Positions 1 through 5,526 of a stretch of 6,243 bases of DNA are shown piece after piece. Source of the stretch: an uncultured Bacilli bacterium (GTDB taxonomy: Bacteria > Bacillota_I > Bacilli_A > RF39 > UBA660). The stretch lies in contig CALVVW010000064.1 in assembly GCA_944364005.1 (NCBI GenBank), forward strand, positions 1 to 6,243, in the 5' to 3' direction. How positions within the stretch are numbered: the first letter of the stretch is position 1; the number at the start of each line of letters is the position of its first letter. The notes under the pieces are model-generated. The model ran no database searches. It had not been told where the DNA came from and was given only the letters and a program-made list of their open reading frames with translations. A program made the position numbers and the translations under genes.

Positions 1-968
1 TTCGTAACAAAAAAAGTTGCCTTTACATTTTCTTCTTTCAAAATATTTAAAATAATATCTGTAGTACCACTTCTAGGACCATCATCAAAAGTAAGATAAA
101 TAACACCCTGTTTACTAGGTTCAAAAACCATTACTTTTTGTACTTTTTCAGTAGTATTAGACGAAGAATCCGTAGCAGTATAGACTCTCTCATAAATACC
201 TGCCTTGCTAGTATCTACCTCTCCATGAACCTTAACCTTTACATTACTATCACAATTATCACTGACCTGATAACTAGAATCCGTAAAAGTATCTCCAACC
301 GATAAAGTAACGACATCTCCACTATCCAACTCTATCGTAGGACCTAAAATATCTTTGTATAAAACATCCCTTTTCACAACAGTCTTATTTCCAAAACTAT
401 CAGAAACAACATATTTTAACTTTCCTCCACTTTCAGTCACTTTTACTTTATCTGTAATATCTCCATCATAATTATCAAAAGCCTGATAATCATCATACAA
501 ATATTTACTATCTGGACATAAGTACAATTTTTTATCATCTGTCGTAAAAGTAATTTTTGGATAACTAGAATCAACTACTTTAACAATCCTAGTCTTAGTA
601 GTAGAAAAACCATGATAATCCACTTGATAAGTAATAGCATATTCCCCTATCTTAGACGTATCAACCTTACCTTCTACATCTACCATAGAACTAAGATTTT
701 TACCAAAATAACTAGAAGCATACCCTGGTTCTTTATACTTTCCTTGATATTCAACTTCAACCACTCTATTTCCTTCTAAATTAATTCTTGGAAAAACTAA
801 CATCTGATACAAAAATAAAAGACAAACACCAAGTACTAAAAACAAAATACATTCTGTCATTTTTTGCATAGTATAATCCGCTAATCTTTTTTTCTGTAGG
901 GCATTTATTTTTTGATAAAGTTTATAATAACGATTATAACGATATCTGTGATAATTTCTTCTCTTCAT
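1..968 (-). CDS. Membrane-anchored polysaccharide deacetylase (CE4/NodB) with Ig-like domains, 3' end outside window
   Basis: About 322 residues are visible; the C-terminus runs off the window at position 1. Reading from ATG at 968 gives a short Arg/Tyr/Lys-rich cytoplasmic tail (1-36), one membrane helix (about 40-59) and then an extracellular part. Three beta-sandwich repeats of the DUF5011/bacterial Ig-like kind follow, at about 61-133, 134-205 and 206-284. The first and third carry the typical 'G-x-V-D-T-S-K-x-G-x-Y' turn (100-110 and 249-259). At 293-298 the sequence TFDDGP is the first motif of the carbohydrate esterase 4 (NodB) fold, whose Asp pair supplies the catalytic base and a metal ligand. 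'KATFFVT' just before the edge fits the second strand of that fold. The family removes N- or O-acetyl groups from peptidoglycan, chitin-like or other surface glycans outside the cell. The metal-binding HxxxH motif and the rest of the active site are out of view, so activity is unverified. The start is supported by a promoter ending about 15 nt upstream, though the ribosome binding site (GAGAGTGG) is only moderate. Confidence 0.88.
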   Translation of the reverse strand, partial: MKRRNYHRYRYNRYYKLYQKINALQKKRLADYTMQKMTECILFLVLGVCLLFLYQMLVFPRINLEGNRVVEVEYQGKYKEPGYASSYFGKNLSSMVDVEGKVDTSKIGEYAITYQVDYHGFSTTKTRIVKVVDSSYPKITFTTDDKKLYLCPDSKYLYDDYQAFDNYDGDITDKVKVTESGGKLKYVVSDSFGNKTVVKRDVLYKDILGPTIELDSGDVVTLSVGDTFTDSSYQVSDNCDSNVKVKVHGEVDTSKAGIYERVYTATDSSSNTTEKVQKVMVFEPSKQGVIYLTFDDGPRSGTTDIILNILKEENVKATFFVT

Positions 969-989
969 ATAACCACTCTCACTATTACT

Positions 990-1018
990 ATTATACACTA
1001 TCTAAAATGCTACGTCTA
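990..1018 (-). promoter_or_regulatory. Sigma-A-type promoter for the polysaccharide deacetylase gene
   Basis: On the minus strand, TAGACG (1018-1013, 4 of 6 matches to TTGACA) and a perfect TATAAT (995-990) are separated by 17 bp. Transcription would start near 983, giving a leader of only about 15 nt before the ATG at 968. It lies wholly in the 70-bp gap after sigK, so the deacetylase can be expressed independently of sigK. I see no convincing terminator hairpin in this gap, so read-through from sigK is also possible. Confidence 0.6.
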
Positions 1019-1038
1019 TTTTTATTCTACATCAATAA

Positions 1039-1737
1039 TTAGGATTCATACTTTTGTTCCTTGATAAATTCTCTCAAAATCTTCGTAAGAGCACGTTTTT
1101 CTATTCTAGATACATAACTTCTAGAAATATGTAATTTTTTAGCAATCTCTTTCTGGGTCTCTTCATCTTGATTTTCTAAACCATATCTACGAACTAAAAT
1201 TTCCCTTTCTCTAGGAAGTAATACTTTCATATACTTTTTTAATAACTGAATATTATCTTTAATATTAATATCTTCAACAAAATCAGGTTTAGGACTCTTC
1301 AAGACATCTTGTATCGCAATCTCATTCCCATCTTTATCAAATCCTACTGCCTCATTAATAGAAATATCTTTACTATATTTATTATTACTACGAAAATACA
1401 TTAAAATTTCATTTTCAATACATCTAGCACAATAAGTAGTAATTTTAACACCCTTTTTACTAGAAAAACTATCGACGCCCTTAATCAAACCAATCGTACC
1501 AATACTAATCAAATCATCTGTATCACTAACTTTAGGATCAAACTTTTTAACAATATGCGCAACTAATCTTAAATTATGTTCAATTAACTGATTACGAGCA
1601 TCAATATCTCCTTGTTCTTTTTTTAAAATATACTCCTCTTCTTCCTTAGGACTAAGTGGTTCAGGAAACACTTCATTAGAGTAAGATCCTGTAAAACAAA
1701 ATAAATCTTTTAACATAGAAAACAACTGAAAAAACAT
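1039..1737 (-). CDS. sigK: RNA polymerase sporulation sigma factor, pro-sigma-K
   Basis: This is a 232-aa sigma-70 family protein that directs late gene expression in the mother cell (spore coat and cortex maturation). Residues 47-116 carry region 2, with the nearly invariant blocks NLRLVAHIVKKF, DLISIGTIGLIKG and ARCIENEILM. Region 4 occupies about 165-220, with the helix-turn-helix TQKEIAKKLHISRSYVSRIEKRA (194-216, in two pieces: TQKEIAKKLHIS and RSYVSRIEKRA). The phrases FPEPLSPKEEEEY (24-36), DKDGNEI and SRSYVSRIEKRAL match sigma-K better than sigma-E or sigma-F/G. Residues 1-18 form a hydrophobic pro-peptide. The Ser18-Tyr19 junction lines up with the Ser20-Tyr21 site cut by SpoIVFB in Bacillus subtilis, so the factor is probably made inactive at the membrane and released by proteolysis. 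The gene is continuous, with no skin-type prophage insertion. The ATG at 1737 has the ribosome binding site AGGTGAT close upstream. It begins 38 nt after the preceding gene's stop. Confidence 0.95.
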   Translation of the reverse strand: MFFQLFSMLKDLFCFTGSYSNEVFPEPLSPKEEEEYILKKEQGDIDARNQLIEHNLRLVAHIVKKFDPKVSDTDDLISIGTIGLIKGVDSFSSKKGVKITTYCARCIENEILMYFRSNNKYSKDISINEAVGFDKDGNEIAIQDVLKSPKPDFVEDINIKDNIQLLKKYMKVLLPREREILVRRYGLENQDEETQKEIAKKLHISRSYVSRIEKRALTKILREFIKEQKYES

Positions 1738-1752
1738 ATAATCACCTAATGA

Positions 1753-1781
1753 ATTATATGCTTTTTTCTGTCGAATTATAA
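1753..1781 (-). promoter_or_regulatory. Possible sigma-E-dependent promoter of sigK
   Basis: The minus strand has TTATAATT (1781-1774), a 13-bp spacer and CATATAAT (1760-1753). This resembles the sigma-E pattern (an ATA-containing -35 and a CATAcaaT-like -10). In B. subtilis sigK is transcribed by sigma-E RNA polymerase with SpoIIID. The spacer contains TTCGACAGAA, a partial match to the SpoIIID-type WWRRACAR site. No acceptable sigma-A -35 sits 16-18 bp upstream of the TATAAT, which argues for the sporulation factor. The -35 overlaps the stop codon of the upstream gene at 1776. The call rests on sequence resemblance only. Confidence 0.45.
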
Positions 1782-2308
1782 AGTTTTCTTTTTCGTAAAT
1801 GACTCTAATTGTTGATTAACTTCAGAAACATCTCTATCTATAGCAGCAGCTTCTTTATACATTTTATTAATAGCAGAAGAATAACCATATTGTCGTTCTT
1901 TCGCATCATATTGTTCTACACCAAAGTCATATAAATCAACATTACCCTTCATTACTTTCTTTTTTAATCGAAAATAAGGAAGACTATCCATTATATAATA
2001 TCCACCAAGCCATAAAGCATTAAGACTTAAAGTTATAGCCAAATCAGAAATACTCCTAGAAAAGACAAAACGCAAACCACCAAAAGACAAAAATGCTAGA
2101 GAAAAAAAGTCAGTTGCAGTACAAAAATTACGATAAGTCTCTTCTAAATACTTAACATCACTAGAAAAGTTAAAATGGTTGCAACGTAATTCCCAAACTT
2201 CATCAATTTTTTTTGATAATCATCAAGATAAAAAGTATTATTTTTCTGTGCCTCTTGTAATTTTTTCTTTTTCTCTTGTAAAAATTCTATTTTTGTTTTA
2301 TTCTCCAT
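1776..2308 (-). pseudogene. Unrecognised coiled-coil/two-TM membrane protein, frame broken (or -1 shifted) at an A8 run
   Basis: I do not recognise this gene. Read with one -1 shift at the A run 2207-2214, it gives one 177-residue protein. Residues 1-34 come from the first frame: charged, Lys/Glu/Gln-rich, likely coiled coil. Residues 35-177 come from the second frame. Without the shift, translation stops at TAG 2146-2144 after 54 residues. The stretch between that stop and position 2090 is open and protein-like in the second frame (IDEVWELRCNHF... DFFSLAF), running straight into SFGGLRFVF. Two apparent small genes here are therefore halves of one. Hydrophobic segments lie at about 68-83 and 88-107; the last 70 residues are polar and charged, perhaps coiled coil. 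The start at 2308 is preferred over ATG 2332 because it has a GCGAGG ribosome binding site 9 nt upstream, while 2332 lies at or before the predicted transcription start. The unshifted 54-aa product ends in a hydrophobic tail, so it could itself be membrane-bound. It may be a true pseudogene, a sequencing indel, or programmed or phase-variable expression. Confidence 0.75.
2207..2213 (-). promoter_or_regulatory. A_AAA_AAA slippery heptamer at the frame junction
   Basis: In the first frame the codons are CAA AAA AAA TTG, i.e. the classical X_XXY_YYZ tandem-slippage heptamer with X=Y=Z=A. A -1 slip puts the ribosome on ATT GAT GAA, which is exactly the frame that continues the 177-aa protein. I see no strong stem-loop 5-9 nt downstream and no Shine-Dalgarno-like stimulator about 10 nt upstream, so efficient programmed frameshifting is unproven. 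A nine-A allele would restore the frame without any slip. Confidence 0.4.
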
Positions 2309-2334
2309 AAATTTTTTCCTCGCTTTGTACATTT

Positions 2335-2362
2335 ATTATAACTAGAAAAAAAGAAAAATCAA
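2335..2362 (-). promoter_or_regulatory. Sigma-A-type promoter of the 2308-1776 gene
   Basis: TTGATT (2362-2357, 4 of 6) and a perfect TATAAT (2340-2335) are separated by 16 bp on the minus strand. Predicted initiation is near 2328, about 20 nt before the ATG at 2308 and just upstream of the GCGAGG ribosome binding site. The spacer is the T-rich tail of the preceding terminator, so the two signals overlap. Confidence 0.6.
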
Positions 2363-2388
2363 GGAGTCTTTTTCCTAAAAAGCTTCCT
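2345..2388 (-). terminator. Intrinsic terminator after the flippase-SGNH gene
   Basis: On the minus strand the hairpin 2388-2362 has arms AGGAAGCTTTTT and AAAAAGACTCCT. These give 6 bp (CTTTTT/AAAAAG), a 2x2 mismatch, then 4 bp (AGGA/TCCT), around an AGG loop. TGATTTTTCTTTTTTTC follows. The stem is weak and AT-rich, but the T-rich run and position 68 nt after the stop codon support termination of the VanZ-flippase transcript. Confidence 0.55.
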
Positions 2389-2407
2389 CATAATTGTATT
2401 CCTACTA

Positions 2408-2451
2408 GCTAGCAAAAATTGCTTATTCATCAAAATGGAATAAATGCTAGC
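2408..2451. repeat. Imperfect inverted repeat downstream of the flippase-SGNH gene
   Basis: Arms GCTAGCA (2408-2414) and TGCTAGC (2445-2451) are perfect complements, and inner arms TATTC (2424-2428) and GAATA (2438-2442) can extend the fold. A competing small hairpin AGCAA/TTGCT sits at 2411-2423. No T run follows, so this is more likely an RNA 3'-end structure or protein site than a terminator by itself. It lies 6-49 nt past the stop codon. Confidence 0.4.
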
Positions 2452-2456
2452 CAAAG

Positions 2457-5006
2457 CTATTTTTTACTATACCCTTGCTTCTGATTTCCTGAAACACCAT
2501 AGTTCATAGTAAGAGACGTAATTAAATGATCAACCCAGGAATCATAAGCATCCACAGTTAAATGACCTGCATATCCATAACCTTTTTGAGTATAAAAAGC
2601 ATAATAAGGATCTCTAAGTAATCCCGTATTATCGGCCAACTCATAATTACTTAAATATTCTGTATTAATAAAAGATACATTATCATAACTTTGTGAAAGA
2701 AGTTGATATTTCTGATTATATTGTTTTAAAATTACTTCTTCATCAGTCTGACGAGGTCTTCCAAAAAGACGTAAAATATAAATTTCTGGATTATCATATT
2801 TTATATTTAACTTATCTATAATATTTTTCATATAATTACTAACAGCATCTGGACTATAATCCATATCACCATTCAAATAATTTCTAGCATCATTAGTACC
2901 TAAATAAATAGCAACTTTATTAATATTTTTAGGTAATTTATCTAATTTAGGAAAATTAGGCAAATAAGTAATATCAAGGCCATTAAAATAAGATGAAATT
3001 AAAAGTGAAGTCGCACCAGAAACACCCAAGGATGAAATTTTTCCTAAAGATGGTTCTCTCTTGCCATTAGTAATATTATATTTATTATCCGTATGATTAT
3101 AATAACCATTACCAACAATAGTTGTACTATCACTATTCATATTTACACCATCTAACATATCAAAAAAAGAATCTCCTAAAAATAACCAGTTACTATTATA
3201 CATATTATTTCCTTTAAATTGATAATAAAACTCATCAATATATATAGAATATTTCTTTTTATTAGTAACATTAAAAGTTAATGTCCCTAGTTTTTCACCT
3301 TTCTTTACTTGCTTTTGTAAACTAGTCATATAAATTTCATTATTTTTATACTTAACTTCTTTACGAGAGGAAGAAAATTTAGAAAAACGCATACCAGTAT
3401 AATCTAAAGAAGCTGAAAACTTTTTTAACTTCGGATAATTTGCCGTTTTTGTAGAATAAATATCACACGTTAATTTTGTTCCTAACCACCAAGATTCCTC
3501 ACAGTCTAATCTTACCCAGCGGTCATCTTTAGCATAAACTGAAAAAGGTAATAAAAGAATACTCATTCCTAAAATAATTGTCATAATTTTTAATGATTTC
3601 ACTTTCTTCATTTTAGATAATATCACATGGAAAGAAGAAGTTAAAAAATCTTTATTCATCAAGAAAGAATAAATAACTACTACTACTAAACTGAAAATAT
3701 CTAAATATAGATTACGTTGATAATAAATAACAATGGCAAAAATAAAGATTAAGACAGTTTTAATAAGTAATCCTTTTTCATAAGTAATATTCATATACTT
3801 CTTTAAATCAATATGGCGATAAACCATCATAACAAAGTAAGCAACCGCAGTAGAAATTGCCGCAGCATAAAGACCAATAAAATGAATAAGACCAATGTTT
3901 ACAACAATATTAATCACGGCTCCAATAATAGAAGTTAAAGCAACTTGCTTCGTCATCTTTTTAGCAATATAGACAGCATTATATAAACAGACAACGACAT
4001 TAAAGACAGCACCTAGTACTAATATAGGGATATAGTAATAAGCATCATTATAACTTTTATTAACTAAGAATGGAAATACAAATGGCATACAAGCAATCAT
4101 ACCAACGCCAAGACAAGTAAATAATTTAGTAACAGTATTAGAAATATCAGAGAAAAACTCATCTCGGTCCGGACTATCGATATGTAGTGCCGCAGACTCA
4201 CTCCAAGATAAATTGAAAATTCCCAGTAAACTAGATAAAATCGTTGGAAACTTGTTACTAACTGCATAAATTCCATTCGCAGCCGTACCTATAATAGCCG
4301 TAATAATCGTTCTATCAGACACATTAACAATCCACCAACTAATTCCATTAGGAACCAAAGGAATAGAATATTGATACATCTCTTTAATTAACTTCTTATC
4401 TTTTTTACGAAAATCAATATATTGCCACATCTTAAGACGAATAAACAAATATAATGCTCCAAGACCATTCGCAACAGCAATAGATGTAATCATACCAAAA
4501 GCACCAAGTCTAAATACCACAATAAGTAAAATATTAAGTAAAATAGTACTAACACCAGTAATAATACAGCTAATAGCATAATCAAGTGTTCTACCTACTC
4601 CACGAGCAATCTGTAAAAAATTTCCTGAAAAAGTACAAATAACAATATCAAGTAAAATAAGAAAACGATAATCAAACTTCCAAAAACAAGTAACAATCAA
4701 ATAAAGAACAACAAAAATAGCTAAGGAAGAAAGTAAAATAATAAAATCATTACTATAAACCTTCTTTGTCTCATTCTTATCTTTCCTACAATCTACTAAA
4801 TACCTAAAAACACTCATCTCAAGTTCCATCGTAATAATTGGAACAATCAACGTAACATAAGTAGTAACTAAATCTACTAAACCATACTCTTCTGTAAGTA
4901 AATAACTAGTATATAAAGGTAATAGTAAAAAGGATATCAACTGTGTACATACCTTACCTAAAAATATAATAATCGTATTTTTAGCAAGGTCTTTCTTTTT
5001 ACTCAT
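2457..5006 (-). CDS. Fusion: polysaccharide flippase + cohesin-like domain + SGNH/GDSL hydrolase
   Basis: An 849-aa protein in one frame. Residues 1-465 look like a Wzx/PST-type flippase of the MATE/MOP superfamily, with about 14 membrane helices. It opens with the typical KNTIIIFLGKVCTQLISFLLLPLYTSY and the YGLVDLVTTY loop, and should move undecaprenyl-linked glycan across the cytoplasmic membrane. Ordinary family members end near here (about 450-500 aa). Residues 473-492 form a fifteenth helix resembling a complete signal peptide (Lys-rich start, hydrophobic core, VYA before KDD). With 14 helices before it, this helix places the rest outside the cell. Residues 493-600 resemble a cohesin-type beta-sandwich (KKGEKLGTLTFNV). 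Residues about 607-835 are an SGNH hydrolase: GDS with Ser613, Gly664 in block II, GTND 703-706 in block III, His815 in GHLT. The Asp usually three residues before the His is Tyr812. Such domains act as esterases or O-acyltransferases on glycans. The ATG at 5006 follows a perfect ribosome binding site and overlaps the VanZ gene by 8 nt. The glycan substrate is unknown. Confidence 0.88.
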   Translation of the reverse strand: MSKKKDLAKNTIIIFLGKVCTQLISFLLLPLYTSYLLTEEYGLVDLVTTYVTLIVPIITMELEMSVFRYLVDCRKDKNETKKVYSNDFIILLSSLAIFVVLYLIVTCFWKFDYRFLILLDIVICTFSGNFLQIARGVGRTLDYAISCIITGVSTILLNILLIVVFRLGAFGMITSIAVANGLGALYLFIRLKMWQYIDFRKKDKKLIKEMYQYSIPLVPNGISWWIVNVSDRTIITAIIGTAANGIYAVSNKFPTILSSLLGIFNLSWSESAALHIDSPDRDEFFSDISNTVTKLFTCLGVGMIACMPFVFPFLVNKSYNDAYYYIPILVLGAVFNVVVCLYNAVYIAKKMTKQVALTSIIGAVINIVVNIGLIHFIGLYAAAISTAVAYFVMMVYRHIDLKKYMNITYEKGLLIKTVLIFIFAIVIYYQRNLYLDIFSLVVVVIYSFLMNKDFLTSSFHVILSKMKKVKSLKIMTIILGMSILLLPFSVYAKDDRWVRLDCEESWWLGTKLTCDIYSTKTANYPKLKKFSASLDYTGMRFSKFSSSRKEVKYKNNEIYMTSLQKQVKKGEKLGTLTFNVTNKKKYSIYIDEFYYQFKGNNMYNSNWLFLGDSFFDMLDGVNMNSDSTTIVGNGYYNHTDNKYNITNGKREPSLGKISSLGVSGATSLLISSYFNGLDITYLPNFPKLDKLPKNINKVAIYLGTNDARNYLNGDMDYSPDAVSNYMKNIIDKLNIKYDNPEIYILRLFGRPRQTDEEVILKQYNQKYQLLSQSYDNVSFINTEYLSNYELADNTGLLRDPYYAFYTQKGYGYAGHLTVDAYDSWVDHLITSLTMNYGVSGNQKQGYSKK

Positions 5007-5466
5007 ATCGCACCTCCTTTAATTTCTTTCGAACTAATAAATAGTAAAGTAAAACCCCTGAACTAGCCCCTAAAGTATCAATAAAAACATCTAAAATTCT
5101 ACCCGTACGTCCTGAAATAAATAACTGATGTACCTCATCACTACAAGCATAAAGAAATGCTAAAAAAATAGAAAGTAGCAATAACTTCTGAATAGGAATA
5201 GAAAACTCTCTTAAAAAGCTAACAAGAGCAATACCTAATATAAAATAAATAGTAAAATGAGCACTCTTTCTAACAGGGACAACAAAAGTATTAATTAAAT
5301 TTTGCTGTTCCTTCTTAGACAAATTATCTACTCCCAAAAAAGAAGATACTCTCAAAATAACACTATCACTTTTATAACTAGATTCATCTCCATTATCAGA
5401 AGAAAAATAAAAGATAGTAAGCATACAAACAATAACAAAAATACCCTTTAAAACTTTTTTTATCAC
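4999..5466 (-). CDS. VanZ-family integral membrane protein
   Basis: A 155-aa protein with about four membrane helices (roughly 5-20, 70-86, 95-108, 127-145). It carries the VanZ family signature: RKSAHF (66-71), SDEVHQLF (109-116), SGR (118-120) and DVFIDTLGASSG (126-137). VanZ itself gives low-level teicoplanin resistance, but most family members are uncharacterised envelope proteins. Nothing here indicates an antibiotic-resistance cluster (no VanH/A/X). The start is GTG at 5466, with AGGGTGAT as ribosome binding site a few nt upstream; the next codons read IKKVLKG, a normal N-terminal anchor. The 3' end overlaps the flippase start by 8 nt, and its final codons contain that gene's ribosome binding site. 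The two are thus almost certainly cotranscribed and translationally coupled. This suggests a role with the flippase product in surface glycan or lipid-carrier handling (inference). Confidence 0.88.
   Translation of the reverse strand: MIKKVLKGIFVIVCMLTIFYFSSDNGDESSYKSDSVILRVSSFLGVDNLSKKEQQNLINTFVVPVRKSAHFTIYFILGIALVSFLREFSIPIQKLLLLSIFLAFLYACSDEVHQLFISGRTGRILDVFIDTLGASSGVLLYYLLVRKKLKEVRYE
5011..5020 (-). promoter_or_regulatory. Strong ribosome binding site of the flippase-SGNH gene inside the VanZ coding end
   Basis: AAAGGAGGTG (5020-5011) is a full match to the anti-Shine-Dalgarno sequence and lies 4 nt before ATG 5006. It is embedded in the VanZ codons for Lys-Glu-Val. It fixes the flippase start and supports coupled translation. 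Confidence 0.85.
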
Positions 5467-5482
5467 GTTATCACCCTACATA

Positions 5483-5493
5483 ATAATAACATA
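5483..5493 (-). promoter_or_regulatory. Possible extended -10 promoter of the VanZ-flippase operon
   Basis: TATGTTATTAT (5493-5483) contains TG-n-TATTAT, an extended -10 with 5 of 6 matches to TATAAT. No good -35 is visible 16-18 bp upstream, where the terminator stem of the preceding gene lies. Initiation would fall near 5476, leaving a leader of about 10 nt. Recognition by another sigma factor, or read-through, are alternatives. Confidence 0.35.
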
Positions 5494-5518
5494 AAAAGCG
5501 AATAAAATCTATTCGCTT
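5493..5518 (-). terminator. Intrinsic terminator after the 211-aa membrane protein gene
   Basis: A perfect 9-bp stem, AAGCGAATA (5518-5510) and TATTCGCTT (5504-5496), with loop GATTT is followed at once by a T run (5497-5493). It begins 9 nt after the stop codon at 5527. The T run lies only on the minus-strand side, so it acts in that direction and separates the 211-aa gene from the VanZ-flippase operon. Confidence 0.85.
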
Positions 5519-5526
5519 CTATTAAC

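Noticed and set aside
1039..1737. sigE or another sigma-70 family member instead of sigK
   Set aside because: The FPEPLSPKEEEEY segment, the Ser-Tyr pro-peptide junction and SRSYVSRIEKRAL fit sigma-K specifically. Sigma-E has a longer and different N-terminal pro-region.
1776..2090. A separate 104-aa gene starting at 2090
   Set aside because: Its start would be TTG without a ribosome binding site, and coding sense continues upstream in the same frame to the A8 run. It is the second half of the frameshifted gene.
2309..2332. ATG at 2332 as start of the frameshifted gene
   Set aside because: It has no ribosome binding site and lies at or upstream of the transcription start predicted from TATAAT 2340-2335. 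ATG 2308 has GCGAGG 9 nt upstream.
2457..3611. Independent SGNH gene starting at Met466 (3611) of the fusion
   Set aside because: The signal-peptide-like segment invites this reading, but there is no ribosome binding site before that ATG, no upstream stop and no gap. A single fused protein is the simpler reading.
4999..5466. Glycopeptide-resistance (van) cluster
   Set aside because: Only a VanZ-family protein is present. No vanHAX or vanRS genes are nearby, and most VanZ homologues are not resistance genes.
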